A stretch of 64,000 bases of DNA from Orlajensenia sp037404875 (lineage in GTDB: Bacteria > Actinomycetota > Actinomycetes > Actinomycetales > Microbacteriaceae). The stretch's first letter is position 1; the number at the start of each line of letters is the position of its first letter. Shown in pieces: positions 8,140 through 16,966 of this stretch. The notes beneath the pieces were generated by a model that ran no database searches, was not told the DNA's origin, and was given only the letters and a program-made list of their open reading frames with translations. The translations under genes were made by a program, and so were the position numbers. The stretch spans positions 124,001 through 188,000 of the forward strand of contig NZ_JBBELO010000039.1 in assembly GCF_037404875.1 (NCBI RefSeq). Direction: 5' to 3'.

Positions 8140-9810
8140 CTATACCGACGGCGGCGCTCCGGCGTCCCGGCGGCGCCGCAGGGACACCCCGCGCGCGCGA
8201 GAACCCTCGCGCACGGGACGAGCGGCTGCGGCCTCCGCCTTCGGGCGCGGGGTGGCCGCTTTCAGGGCGTTCTCCTCCGCATCGATGGCCGCGAGCACGG
8301 CGAGCACGGCCTTCTCCTGGAAGCGATGGGCCCGACGCGCGTCGAGCACGGCCTGACGCTGTGCTCCGATCATGCTGCGCCGCAGCCGGGCGTATGTGAT
8401 GTGGCGCGGCTCCGCTCCATCGGGGGTCGGCAGTTGCACCGAACGCGAGTGGAACGCCGCGTTGGCCCGGAGCGTCTCGATGACGTCGCCGTCATCGGCA
8501 TCCGAGCGTTCCTCCTCGAGTCGGGCGATGCCCGCCTCCTCGGCCTCGGCCATGAGCAGCGCGCGCTCCATGTACTCCTGGTCGTAGTTGGGCGAGGGCA
8601 GTTTCAGCGCGCGCAGGATCGCCGGCAGGGCGAGTCCCTCGAGCAGCGTTCCGACCACGACGACGAAGGCAAGGAACTGCAGGAAGGCCCGTTGGGGCGT
8701 CTCCTCCGGCAGGAGGAAAACGGCCACGAGGGTGACGACGCCCCGGATGCCGGCGGAGGAGACCGCGATCGCGTTCTTCCAGCTCCACTGCCGCGCCCTC
8801 AGGAGGCGTGGACCGTGACGGTAGAGCAGCGTGAGTGCCAGCACCCAGGCGAAGCGAGCCACGATGAGCGCGACGAGGATGGCGACGCTGATGCCGATCG
8901 TCAGCCAGAGCCCCGGGCCCGAGGCGGAGGCATCCTCCACGATGCCCGACAGGCTCAGGCCGATGAAGAGGAACACCGCGTTCTCGAGCAGGAACTCGAT
9001 CGTCTTCCAGTTCACGCGTTCGGCGATCCGCGCCTCCGCCGACTGCACCGTCGGCGAGCGGTAGGCCAGCAGGATGCCCGCCACCACCACCGCGAGAACC
9101 CCCGACCCGTGCAGGGCCTGGGCGATGATGTACGCCAGGTACGGCGTGATGAGCGAGATGCTCGTGTCGAGAACCGGGGCGCGCAGGCGTTTGCGCACCT
9201 CGGACAGCGTCCAGCCGACTCCCAACCCCACCGCGACGCCGACGATCACGGCGAGCGCGAAGTCGCCGACGATCATCCACGGGTTCAGCACGCTCACGAT
9301 CGCGGCGATGGCCGCGTTCAGGGCGACGAGCGCAGTGGCGTCGTTGAGCAGGCTCTCGCCCTCGAGGATCGTCACCAGTCGGCGCGGAAGGCGCAGCCGC
9401 CCGGCCACCGCCGAGACCGCGACCGCATCCGTCGGCGCCACCACCGCCCCGAAGGCGAACGCCGCCGCGAGGGTGATGGCGGGAACGACGAGCCACGTGG
9501 TGAAGCCCACCACCACGACGGTGAAGGCGACCAGGCCGACGGAGAGCGCGAGGATACTGTCGTTGCGCGCCCGGATGTCGATGAGGGATGTGCGGATGGC
9601 GGCCGCGAACAGCAGCGGCGGCAGCAGTCCATAGAGGATGAACTCGGGCTCGATCTCGATGCGGGGCACCGACGGGATGTACGAGACGACGGCGCCCACG
9701 AGCACGAGGGCCACGGGCACCGACCAGCCGATGCGACCCACCAGGCCGGATACCGTCACGGTGACGAGCACGAAGGCGACGATCCAGACGACGGTCGTCG
9801 CGGGATCCAT
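8140..9810 (-). CDS. Na+/H+ antiporter, CPA1 (NhaP-like) family
   Basis: The 556-residue membrane protein has about 12 hydrophobic segments in its first 400 residues and a cytoplasmic tail rich in Glu and Arg. AFGAVVAPTDAVAVSAVAGRL contains the paired Asp-containing motif of cation/proton antiporters, followed by LEGESLLNDATALV, the conserved ND motif. It exchanges Na+ or K+ for H+ across the membrane. I start at MDPATTVV (9810). GTG codons at 9813 and 9816 are possible, and the latter has better spacing from GAGG. Confidence 0.9.
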   Translation of the reverse strand: MDPATTVVWIVAFVLVTVTVSGLVGRIGWSVPVALVLVGAVVSYIPSVPRIEIEPEFILYGLLPPLLFAAAIRTSLIDIRARNDSILALSVGLVAFTVVVVGFTTWLVVPAITLAAAFAFGAVVAPTDAVAVSAVAGRLRLPRRLVTILEGESLLNDATALVALNAAIAAIVSVLNPWMIVGDFALAVIVGVAVGLGVGWTLSEVRKRLRAPVLDTSISLITPYLAYIIAQALHGSGVLAVVVAGILLAYRSPTVQSAEARIAERVNWKTIEFLLENAVFLFIGLSLSGIVEDASASGPGLWLTIGISVAILVALIVARFAWVLALTLLYRHGPRLLRARQWSWKNAIAVSSAGIRGVVTLVAVFLLPEETPQRAFLQFLAFVVVVGTLLEGLALPAILRALKLPSPNYDQEYMERALLMAEAEEAGIARLEEERSDADDGDVIETLRANAAFHSRSVQLPTPDGAEPRHITYARLRRSMIGAQRQAVLDARRAHRFQEKAVLAVLAAIDAEENALKAATPRPKAEAAAARPVREGSRARGVSLRRRRDAGAPPSV

Positions 9811-9991
9811 CACCACGCCGAGTGCCTCATGGTTTCCGAGTCTGGCATGGCGCCATCGCAATCGGCTAGTCTGCGGCGTGGCGGTCGCTTCAGCACCATG
9901 ACCCCGCCTGTACCACCATCCCTCGCCGCGATGGAGTGCGGCGTTCACCCCCTCGGCCACCGTGCGCGGTGGTGCTGAAGAAAGGACAGCG

Positions 9992-10744
9992 ATGTCTGAC
10001 GAAACCCCGGTCACATCCGATTCCACCCGCCCCACGATCGTGCTCGTGCACGGCGCGTGGGCCGACGGCTCCAGCTGGAATGCCGTCGCCTCCCTCCTGC
10101 TGCAGCAGGGCTTCACCGTGCTGGTCCCGCCGAACCCGCTGCGCGGCGTCTCGGCGGACGCCGGCTACATCGCCTCGTACCTGTCCCAGCGCACGAGCGG
10201 CCCCGTGGTTCTCGTCGGCCACTCCTACGGCGGCGCCGTCATCACGAACGCCGGCGCAGAGGGAGGCGACGTACGCGCTCTCGTCTACGTCGACGCGTTC
10301 ATCCCCGATGAGGGAGACTCCGTGGTGAACCTGCTGACCGGCACGAGCTCCGCGCTGGCTGTGGAGGATCCCACGACCGTGCTCGACCTTCAGGCCTACC
10401 CGGGCGCTCCCGACAACGCGCCGGAGGCGTTCCTCAAGCCGCAGGTGGTGCACGAGGCCTTCGCCCAGGACCTCCCCGAGGGCGATCGCGACCTCATCCT
10501 CGCGAGCCAACGACCCATCTCCCTCGTGGCGAACCTGGAGCCGACGGCGAAGACGGCCTGGAAGAGCATCCCGAGCTGGGCGGTGCTCGGAACCGACGAC
10601 CGCACCATCCCCATCGACCTGCAGCGCCGGATGGCCGAGCGGGCAGGGGCCACGGTGACCGAGGTGGATGCCTCGCACGTCTCCATGGTGTCGCACCCCG
10701 ACGTGGCCGTCGACGCGATCCTCGCAGCCGTCGCCTCTCTCTGA
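9992..10744 (+). CDS. Alpha/beta hydrolase (HNL/esterase-like), paralogue of 21166-21903
   Basis: The 250-residue protein has TIVLVHGAWADGSSW, VVLVGHSYGGAVI with Ser78, and a late DASHVSMVSHPD providing His. It matches small plant-type hydroxynitrile lyase/esterase-like hydrolases common in actinobacteria. A clear paralogue at 21166 shares the VHGAxAD, GHSYGGAVI and ASQRPI blocks. AAAGGA seven bases upstream sets the start. Substrate unknown. Confidence 0.87.
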   Translation: MSDETPVTSDSTRPTIVLVHGAWADGSSWNAVASLLLQQGFTVLVPPNPLRGVSADAGYIASYLSQRTSGPVVLVGHSYGGAVITNAGAEGGDVRALVYVDAFIPDEGDSVVNLLTGTSSALAVEDPTTVLDLQAYPGAPDNAPEAFLKPQVVHEAFAQDLPEGDRDLILASQRPISLVANLEPTAKTAWKSIPSWAVLGTDDRTIPIDLQRRMAERAGATVTEVDASHVSMVSHPDVAVDAILAAVASL

Positions 10745-10813
10745 GCGTCGGCGCAGCGCGCCCGGAATCGCGTCGCGGTTCCCGGCGTGCTGCGACGGTG
10801 GCGGGTGCGCCGT

Positions 10814-11080
10814 CTAAGCCAGGGGCAGGTGCTTCGGGTAGCCGGAGAACCGTGACTCGCCGTGCGCGCGTACGAAGCGATTGTGCACCTCACGGCACGC
10901 GGCGCGCAGGTTCGTGTAATGCCCGATGAGCTCCCCCGCGGCATCCTCGGCCCGATAGCCGACCTCGCCACCGCGGCGCACGATGACGACGAGGCCGTAG
11001 CGGCGGCCGCTCTCGTCGCGCAGCTCCCAGCGGCCCGCGGTCGGCTCGTGCGCCGCGAGTATCGGATGCCATTCGACCAT
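10814..11080 (-). CDS. Small hypothetical protein of actinobacterial type
   Basis: An 88-residue protein starting MVEWHPILAAHEP, with WELRDESGRRYGLVVIVRRGGEVGYRAE and an Arg-rich end. I do not know a function. It is single-domain, has no Cys or membrane segment, and probably forms a small beta sheet. TATGTT ends six bases before the ATG, so the transcript is probably leaderless. That box lies inside a palindrome at 11083-11100. Confidence 0.75.
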   Translation of the reverse strand: MVEWHPILAAHEPTAGRWELRDESGRRYGLVVIVRRGGEVGYRAEDAAGELIGHYTNLRAACREVHNRFVRAHGESRFSGYPKHLPLA

Positions 11081-11082
11081 GT

Positions 11083-11100
11083 ATCGAACATAGTTTCGAT
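11083..11100. promoter_or_regulatory. Palindrome ATCGAA-N6-TTCGAT over a -10 box
   Basis: Perfect 6-bp inverted repeats (11083-11088 and 11095-11100) flank the minus-strand TATGTT at 11087-11092, six bases upstream of the ATG at 11080. A repressor bound here would cover the -10 box. Confidence 0.55.
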
Positions 11101-11139
11101 TGCTCGCAAACACCAACTCCGATCGGCGGCGGCTGTGTG

Positions 11140-11550
11140 CTAGCTCACCGCCGGCGCGGCGTCCTCCATCCGCAGCAGTCGGAACTCGTGCCGTTTCAGC
11201 AGGCGCAGCACGAGAGCGGCCGGGTTCCCGAACGCGCGGATGCCCTCTTCGGCGCCGTAGGGCTCCACCGCGACGATGCGGTACACCGCGCGGTGCGAGA
11301 GCACCTCGCATCCGCCGGCCGCGACGATGTTGCGATACCAGGAGACCTCGGGCCCGTACGTCAGCTCGGCGACGAAGCCCTCGGGAACGCGGGCGAGGAT
11401 GACGGGGGTCTCGTACGTCTTGCCGCTCTTGCGGCCCACGTGCCGGATGAGTGAGAACGGCCCCCGACCGGCGCGGGCGAGTCGCAGCGTCAGCCGGTTG
11501 AGAGTGTGCTTGAGCAGCCAGAGAAAGGAGCGCTTCACGCGTCCGGCCAT
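11140..11550 (-). CDS. Nitroreductase/F420-dependent quinone reductase family protein (DUF385-like)
   Basis: The 136-residue split-barrel protein contains FSLIRHVGRKSGKTYETPVILARVPEGF, then AELTYGPEVSWYRNIVAAGG, the core signatures of deazaflavin-dependent reductases. Hydrophobic residues at the N-terminus may bind the membrane or substrate. AGGAGG six bases upstream gives a strong start. It is likely an F420H2-dependent reductase; the substrate is unknown. Confidence 0.86.
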   Translation of the reverse strand: MAGRVKRSFLWLLKHTLNRLTLRLARAGRGPFSLIRHVGRKSGKTYETPVILARVPEGFVAELTYGPEVSWYRNIVAAGGCEVLSHRAVYRIVAVEPYGAEEGIRAFGNPAALVLRLLKRHEFRLLRMEDAAPAVS

Positions 11551-11652
11551 GGTGGACCTCCTGTTCGGTTGCACCATTCTGTCGGAACGGCCGGCCGCGG
11601 CAGGCGACACACCGCTGGGCCCACTGTCGCACCGGCGGCGTAGTCTGCCCGC

Positions 11653-12231
11653 ATGTCCCCGGCAGCCCCAGACGTGCGTTGCGCGCTGAACGGCGCCGAT
11701 GGCACAGCGTGCCCCCATCCCGTCGCCGCACAGGCGGCGCTGCCGCTGTGCACCGACCACCTGCTCGCCGCTCACGACTGGGTGACGCGCGACGTCGGCG
11801 TCACCGACCTGCTGCCCGCCCCGTGCCTGGCCTGCGGATCGCGAGTCGGGGTGCGCTACCCGTCGGGTTGGCTGTGCGCGGTCTGCGAGTGGAAGGTCGG
11901 CGACCTGCCCGACGAGCCGGGTGCCCGGCCCGTCGTCGACGTCGTCTACTACATCCGATTCGGCGCACTGATCAAGATCGGCACGTCGGCGAATCCCCGC
12001 AGGCGCATCGCGAGCCTGCCGCACGACGAGGTCCTCGCCTTCGAGCGGGGCGGACGCCTGCTCGAGCAGCGACGTCACCGCCAGTTCGCCGAGGCGCAGG
12101 TCAATGGCGGCGAATGGTTCCGGGTGAACGACGCCCTGCTCGCACACCTGCGTGACGTGGGCGCCGGCGTCGAGGACCCGTGGCATCGCTACGCGTTCTG
12201 GGTCAGCCGGGAACTCGCCGTGCGCGGCTGA
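11653..12231 (+). CDS. GIY-YIG nuclease superfamily protein (T5orf172-like) with Cys-rich N-terminus
   Basis: The 192-residue protein begins with a Cys-containing segment (RCALNG, PCLACGSRVG, WLCAVCEW) that may bind zinc. VVYYIRFGALIKIGTSANPRRRIASLP follows at about 97-123, typical of the T5orf172/MUG113 branch of GIY-YIG domains. LLEQRRHRQFAEAQVNGGEWF supplies the conserved Glu region. It probably binds or cuts DNA; the cellular role is unclear. TAGTCT ends six bases before the ATG (leaderless pattern). Confidence 0.8.
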   Translation: MSPAAPDVRCALNGADGTACPHPVAAQAALPLCTDHLLAAHDWVTRDVGVTDLLPAPCLACGSRVGVRYPSGWLCAVCEWKVGDLPDEPGARPVVDVVYYIRFGALIKIGTSANPRRRIASLPHDEVLAFERGGRLLEQRRHRQFAEAQVNGGEWFRVNDALLAHLRDVGAGVEDPWHRYAFWVSRELAVRG

Positions 12232-12286
12232 TCGATGTCGGCTGTTCACTTGCGTTCGCGGGCGCGCGGGGCGTTGACTTCGGTGC

Positions 12287-12502
12287 ATGAGCCGCGAGCA
12301 TGACGGATACGAGCAGATGCGCCGAGTGGAAGACCCCTACCTCGGCGAGGAGTACGAACTGGAGGAGGGCGGCGGAGTGCCGCAGTCCGACGGCCAAGAC
12401 GCGGCCCGAGTGGCCGAAGCGGAGTACGGCGCCCTCGGCACCGGCTTCCTCGAGGGCGCTGAGGCCGACAAGGCTCCCGGTCCCCGGCACCGCAGGGACT
12501 GA
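12287..12502 (+). CDS. Small acidic hypothetical protein
   Basis: A 71-residue Glu/Gly-rich protein starting MSREHDGYEQMRRVEDPYLGEEYELEEGG. No domain, Cys or membrane segment is visible. No good ribosome-binding site or leaderless box is present, which lowers confidence. An opposite-strand reading at 12203-12490 is an alternative but has poorer composition. Confidence 0.5.
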   Translation: MSREHDGYEQMRRVEDPYLGEEYELEEGGGVPQSDGQDAARVAEAEYGALGTGFLEGAEADKAPGPRHRRD

Positions 12503-12553
12503 GCTGCGGCGAGCGCCGCCGACGCCCGTCTCGCATCAGCCCACCTTCGAATT

Positions 12554-12580
12554 CGGCGAGAGTGCTAACGCTTCTCGCCG
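12554..12580. promoter_or_regulatory. Inverted repeat upstream of the PspA module
   Basis: CGGCGAGA (12554-12561) and TCTCGCCG (12573-12580) form an 8-bp inverted repeat separated by 11 bases, followed by an AT-richer stretch around TTATATCG (12597-12604). It could be an operator for the leader-membrane protein-PspA operon. Confidence 0.4.
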
Positions 12581-12638
12581 AGCAAGCGTAGATTGCGTTA
12601 TATCGCGTTTGCGGGATGGCTGACGAGGGGACATCGAC

Positions 12639-12683
12639 ATGAGCAGTGATCGCGTGGTCGGCGAGCAGGGGCAGCCGAAATGA
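12639..12683 (+). CDS. 14-codon leader peptide coupled to the PspA operon
   Basis: A small frame, MSSDRVVGEQGQPK, begins seven bases after a strong GAGGGG site. It ends in a TGA that overlaps the ATG of the membrane protein gene (ATGA at 12680-12683). The downstream gene has no comparable ribosome site of its own, so this leader may control its translation. Confidence 0.55.
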   Translation: MSSDRVVGEQGQPK

Positions 12684-13297
12684 GCACCATCCTCTGGATC
12701 CTTCTCGCCCTCGGGACGATCGTGGTCGTCTCCGCGCTCACCGTCGTTCTGGTGCTGCGCGCCCTGTACCTGCGCGTCCGTCGCAGTCGAACGCTCAGCA
12801 CGGCGGTGCTGCGCAACCGGGCGCGCTTCAGCTGGGGCCCGCAGCGCCGGGTGCTCTCCCTGCGGCTTCGGCTGCGGGAGTGCCTCGAGAGCGGCCGCGC
12901 GGCGATCGACGTCGCCGTCCGCAGCGACGGCCGCAGAGGCGAGCTCCCCCGATTGTTCCGGCGCATCGAGAACGAGGCCCTCGCTCTGGATGCGCAGCTG
13001 CGCCTCATGGAGAGCGAGACGGATGCCGCCGAGCTGGCGGCCGAGCTTCCCGCCGCGGCCCTGCGGGTCGACAAGGTCGCCGACATGGTGCACCGGGTAC
13101 GCGCATCCGTCGCCTCGGGGCTCGTCGACCCCTCCGACGAGGCCCTTGCAACGTTGCGCGCCGACGTGGACCGCGAGGTGGCCGCGCTGCACGCCGGCCT
13201 CAGCGCGCTTCGAGACCTCGGTGAGAGCCCGACGCGTTCCTTCTCGACCTCATCACCCTCATCCGATCGCCTTCAGACCAAGGGAGCATCACAATGA
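12680..13297 (+). CDS. Membrane-anchored coiled-coil protein paired with PspA
   Basis: The 205-residue protein has one N-terminal membrane segment at about 4-28, then a basic patch (RVRRSRTLS) and a long helical, Ala/Glu/Arg-rich cytoplasmic domain. Its end overlaps the ATG of the PspA gene (13294), so the two are co-translated. A role as membrane anchor or sensor for PspA is inferred from the pairing. It is not a recognised PspB or PspC. Confidence 0.75.
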   Translation: MSTILWILLALGTIVVVSALTVVLVLRALYLRVRRSRTLSTAVLRNRARFSWGPQRRVLSLRLRLRECLESGRAAIDVAVRSDGRRGELPRLFRRIENEALALDAQLRLMESETDAAELAAELPAAALRVDKVADMVHRVRASVASGLVDPSDEALATLRADVDREVAALHAGLSALRDLGESPTRSFSTSSPSSDRLQTKGASQ

Positions 13298-14058
13298 GCG
13301 ACAACACCGCACGGATGCGCACCATCTTCCGCAGCAAGGCGTCGCGCGCGCTCGACCGCATGGAAGACCCGCGCGAGACTCTCGATGACAGCTACGAGCA
13401 GCAACTCAAGCTGCTGCACCAGGTGCGCAACGCCGTCGCCGAGGTCGCGACCGCGAAGAAGCGCATCGAACTGCAGGGCCAGGAGATGGGCGCACGCTAC
13501 CAGCGTCTGGCCGACCAAGCCCGCGAGGCGATGGCGCAAGGACGCGACGACCTGGCCCGCGCCGCCCTCGAGCGACGCTCCTTCCTCGAGGGCCAGGTGG
13601 CGAAGCTGCAGCAGCAGTACGGCGCCCTGCAGACCCAGACGGCGCAGCTGCAGGAACGCGAGCGGCGTCTCGCCGAGCAGATCGCCGCCTTCCGCATCGA
13701 GAAGGAGACGATCAAGGCCACGTACACGGCTTCGGCGGCGCAGGTGCGCGCGAACGAGGCCGTCTCCGGCATCGGCGCCAACATGAACGACGTCGGCGTC
13801 AGCCTCGACCGGGCCCGCGACCGGGTCGCCCAGATGCAGGCACGCGCGGCGGCCACCGACGAGCTGCTCTCCAGCGGAGCGCTCAAGGACCTCACCGCAG
13901 CTCCCGACGCCGACATCGAACGCCAGCTCTCCGCACTGGCGACGCAGACGGAGGTCGAGCGTCAGCTGAAGTCGCTGAAAGACGGCGGCACGGCCGGCGA
14001 GCAGAAGGGCAGCGGCAGCGACTCTCCCGACGGCTGGCTGGGCATCGGGCGCGGCTGA
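13294..14058 (+). CDS. PspA/IM30 family membrane-stress protein
   Basis: The 254-residue protein has the PspA/Vipp1 helical fold: RMRTIFRSKASRALDRMEDPRETLDDSYEQQ at the start, then long coiled coils with ALERRSFLEGQVAKLQQQY and AQMQARAAATDELLSSG. These proteins line damaged or stressed inner membranes and can form rods or rings. It is co-translated with the preceding membrane protein. Confidence 0.93.
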   Translation: MSDNTARMRTIFRSKASRALDRMEDPRETLDDSYEQQLKLLHQVRNAVAEVATAKKRIELQGQEMGARYQRLADQAREAMAQGRDDLARAALERRSFLEGQVAKLQQQYGALQTQTAQLQERERRLAEQIAAFRIEKETIKATYTASAAQVRANEAVSGIGANMNDVGVSLDRARDRVAQMQARAAATDELLSSGALKDLTAAPDADIERQLSALATQTEVERQLKSLKDGGTAGEQKGSGSDSPDGWLGIGRG

Positions 14059-14068
14059 GCCGAGGCGA

Positions 14069-14482
14069 TCAGCGGTTCTCGCGCTGCGTCATCCAGTCAC
14101 GCGCGACGCGTTCCGCAGCGTCGTGCTGGTCCTCTCGCGTGATGATCACGAGGCTGTGGTCGTGGTCGCTGTACTGCACCAGGATGTCGATGCCCTGTTC
14201 ACCCAGCCGCCCCGTGAAGGCGCCGAGTTGGCCGGGAAGCTCCTGGTCGAGTTCGACCATGACCACGCGGTTGACGCCCACCGGTCCCAGGCCCGCCGCG
14301 TCGAGGGCGTGGGCGGCCCGATCCGCGTCGTCGACGAGGAAGTGCGCGATGGCGACTCCCCCGTGCGTGAACACTCCCCCGCCTTCGAGGCTGACGCCCG
14401 CGTCGCCCACCGTGCGACCGAAGCGCGCGAGCGCTCCTGGCTCGTTCGGCAGGATGAGCTCGATGTCACGCAGCGCGCTCAT
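14069..14482 (-). CDS. Tandem ACT-domain protein
   Basis: The 137-residue protein is two ACT-like modules, about 4-70 (IELILPNEPGALARFGRTVGDAG) and 72-135 (VMVELDQELPGQLGAFTGRLGEQGIDI). ACT domains bind small ligands such as amino acids. With no enzyme domain attached, it may regulate a partner. Its ATG overlaps the OsmC stop (ATGA), so the pair is coupled. Confidence 0.85.
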   Translation of the reverse strand: MSALRDIELILPNEPGALARFGRTVGDAGVSLEGGGVFTHGGVAIAHFLVDDADRAAHALDAAGLGPVGVNRVVMVELDQELPGQLGAFTGRLGEQGIDILVQYSDHDHSLVIITREDQHDAAERVARDWMTQRENR

Positions 14483-14937
14483 GCGTCCTCCACCGTCACG
14501 TCGAGGGTGAGCGTGCAGTTGAGGGTGTTCGCAATGTAGCACTCGTCGTGTGCGGTGCGCGCTGCCGCCCGCACGCTCTCGTGATCGGTGCCGGCAGCCA
14601 CGCGGATGACGGGCGCGAGGGCGATCCGGGTGATGCGCACCGGGTCGATCGCGGTGTCCAGAACAGCGCTCGCCTCGTCTTCGTAGTCGCGGATGTCCAG
14701 ACCGGCCCGAGCGGCCACCGCGAGGAACGAGAGCAACTGGCACGAGCTGGCCGCGACGACGAGCAGTTGTTCGGGGTTCAGCAGTTCGGGGTTTCCGCGG
14801 AACGCGGGGTCGGCGCTGAGGGCCAGCTCGTCGCGAGCGGGTCGGGCCACCGCCGCATGATCGCGCGAGTACGCGCGGTATCCGCCGGCCGTCGTCCCGT
14901 CCCAGGCGACGTGAGAGCTGTAGGAGTGCTGGGTCAT
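14479..14937 (-). CDS. OsmC family peroxiredoxin-like protein
   Basis: The 152-residue protein has the OsmC fold: LNPEQLLVVAASSCQLLSFLAVAARAGLDIRDYEDEASAVLD and AHDECYIANTLNCTLTLDV, giving the two conserved Cys (SSCQ and HDECYIAN). OsmC proteins reduce organic hydroperoxides. TACTGT ends six bases before the ATG (leaderless pattern). It is co-translated with the ACT protein. Confidence 0.92.
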   Translation of the reverse strand: MTQHSYSSHVAWDGTTAGGYRAYSRDHAAVARPARDELALSADPAFRGNPELLNPEQLLVVAASSCQLLSFLAVAARAGLDIRDYEDEASAVLDTAIDPVRITRIALAPVIRVAAGTDHESVRAAARTAHDECYIANTLNCTLTLDVTVEDA

Positions 14938-15024
14938 TGGGCCACAGTACCCATCGCCTCGTGCGTGCGTCGAGGGCGTCCCCACGGCATCCCCTCAGGC
15001 GCGCTTCGGTAGCATCGAGACCCC

Positions 15025-16935
15025 GTGCCCTCAGAGAATCAGACTCCCCGGTGGACCCCGCAAGCGCAGCCGGTTGCCTCGGCACCCGGCCGCTCGGCGC
15101 ATCCGCGTGACAGGGACATCCGCGGGCGATTGCGGGAGGACGTCCGGCTCCTGGGCGCCGCGGTCCACCACACGCGCTCCGCGTTCGCCTTCCACCTCGG
15201 TTCGATCGCGCTGATCCACGCGATCACCATCTTCCTGGCGGTCCCGGCCATCGCCCGGCTGTTCCAGTTCGGGCTCGACGCGGCATCCATCGCGAACGTG
15301 ACCGATCGCACGGTGGGCGCGCTCGTGGCGAACCCTCTCGCCGACCTGCTGCTCGTCCTGATCGCCGGCATCGCACTCGCCGTGGTCGTGATGCAGCTGG
15401 CGACCACCCTCGTCATCGCCGACCGCCAGCAGGAAGGCACCGCGCTCGCCGTACCCGCCCTCGCCGCTGACGTACTGCGCGTTCTTCGGGAGCTTCGACG
15501 TCGGGCACCCCTGCAGCGTCCGTTGCTGCTCGTCTATCTTCTCGCCGTCGTCCCACTCGGCGGCCTGGGACTGTTCTCGTTCATCACGCGGGGCATCGCC
15601 GTGCCCCCTTTCATCTCGGCCGAGTTCATGAAGTCGACCGGCGGAGCCCTCGTCTACTCGACGGTCGTGATCGGGCTCTTCCTCCTGAACGCCCGGCTGG
15701 TCTACACGGTCCCGGCGCTCGTGATCGCGCGGCTCACGCCTCTCGCGGCCATGGCGACGAGCATCCGGATGACGCGCCGGCGCGTGCTCCACGTGCCCGT
15801 CATGATCCTGATTCCGTTCGCGGTCGCCGCCCTGGCATCCTCGGGCGTCGTCGAGATGGTCGTGGACCTCGTGGGATGGGGATCGCCCTCGAGCAGGGCC
15901 ACGACGATCGCCGCCTCCGTCGCCATCGGCGTCGGTTCGGTCATCGGATTCACCCTCACGGCCGGTACAGCCCTGATCGTCGTCAACGTTCTCGTGGCCG
16001 AGACGCGCGACCACCTCGGCCTGGCCGTCGTGCCGCCTGCTCCCATTGCCTCGACACGCAGGCGCCGGATCGTGCGCAGAGTCACCGTGCGCCTCGTCGC
16101 CGGTGCCGTCGCCGCGGCATTGGCCTTCTCGGTCGCCCCTGCCGTGGCCTCGCCGGTCTCGGCGGCGGCCGACACCGTCGTGCTCGCGCACCGCGGGTTC
16201 ATCGGCGGCGGTGCCGAGAACACGATCGGGGCGCTCGAGGCGGCCGTCGCGACACACCCCGACTACGTCGAGACCGACATGCAGCAGACACTCGACGGAG
16301 GCTTCGTCGCCTCCCACGACAGCAACCTGCTCATGGTCGCGGGCATCAATCGCAACATCTACGACATGACGCTCGACGAGGTCACGCACACGAGCATCAG
16401 CGTTCACGGCTTCACCGCGAAGATCCCCACGATGGCCGAATACGTGCGTCGTGCCGAACAGCTGCGGATGCCGCTACTCATCGAGCTGAAGGTGCACGGC
16501 CACGAGAAGCCGGGTTTCGTCGAGGACTTCCTGAGGCAGCTCGACGCGCTCGGCGCGACCGAACTCAACATCTACCACTCCCTCGATCCGTCGGTCGTGG
16601 AAGTACTCAAGCGCCTGCGCCCCGAGCTGCGCGTGGGACTGACCATCGCCATGAGCGCGGGAGGGGTGCCCGCGAGTGCCTGCGACTTCTTCGTTATCGA
16701 GCAGGCCTCGTTCACTCGGCAGTTCCTCGACGATGCCCACGCGCTGGGCAAGCCGGTCTACGTGTGGACCGTCGACGGCGATGACCGCATCCGTCAGTTC
16801 CTGCGCATCCCGGTCGACGGCATCGTGACCGACCAGCCCGACGACGCCGTGCGCTATCGCGCCCTGATGTCGGCGAAGCCCGACCCCGAGCTGGTGACCG
16901 AGGACTCGTTGCGCGACTTCAGCGTCTTCCGCTGA
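15025..16935 (+). CDS. Glycerophosphodiester phosphodiesterase with N-terminal membrane domain
   Basis: The 636-residue protein has an N-terminal half with several membrane segments, like the GDPD-associated membrane domain. The C-terminal GDPD domain begins near 385, where VLAHRGFIGGGAENT carries the catalytic His and metal Glu. YVETDMQQTLDGGFVASHDSNL, LIELKVHG and VYVWTVDGDDRI follow. It hydrolyses glycerophosphodiesters, possibly lipid-derived, with the catalytic domain probably outside. The start is GTG, with TAGCAT nine bases upstream and no Shine-Dalgarno. Confidence 0.9.
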   Translation: MPSENQTPRWTPQAQPVASAPGRSAHPRDRDIRGRLREDVRLLGAAVHHTRSAFAFHLGSIALIHAITIFLAVPAIARLFQFGLDAASIANVTDRTVGALVANPLADLLLVLIAGIALAVVVMQLATTLVIADRQQEGTALAVPALAADVLRVLRELRRRAPLQRPLLLVYLLAVVPLGGLGLFSFITRGIAVPPFISAEFMKSTGGALVYSTVVIGLFLLNARLVYTVPALVIARLTPLAAMATSIRMTRRRVLHVPVMILIPFAVAALASSGVVEMVVDLVGWGSPSSRATTIAASVAIGVGSVIGFTLTAGTALIVVNVLVAETRDHLGLAVVPPAPIASTRRRRIVRRVTVRLVAGAVAAALAFSVAPAVASPVSAAADTVVLAHRGFIGGGAENTIGALEAAVATHPDYVETDMQQTLDGGFVASHDSNLLMVAGINRNIYDMTLDEVTHTSISVHGFTAKIPTMAEYVRRAEQLRMPLLIELKVHGHEKPGFVEDFLRQLDALGATELNIYHSLDPSVVEVLKRLRPELRVGLTIAMSAGGVPASACDFFVIEQASFTRQFLDDAHALGKPVYVWTVDGDDRIRQFLRIPVDGIVTDQPDDAVRYRALMSAKPDPELVTEDSLRDFSVFR

Positions 16936-16966
16936 CCGGGTCGATTCTTCGAGGGAGGATTGCTCC

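Noticed and set aside
8326..9978. 550-codon open frame on the plus strand
   Set aside because: Antisense shadow of the Na+/H+ antiporter; Asp/Arg/His-rich and without any domain.
12203..12490. 95-codon minus-strand frame
   Set aside because: No ribosome site or domain; the plus-strand acidic protein at 12287 is the more natural product.
12560..12568. GAGTGCTAA, the right half of a CIRCE element
   Set aside because: The left half TTAGCACTC is absent at the required nine-base spacing.
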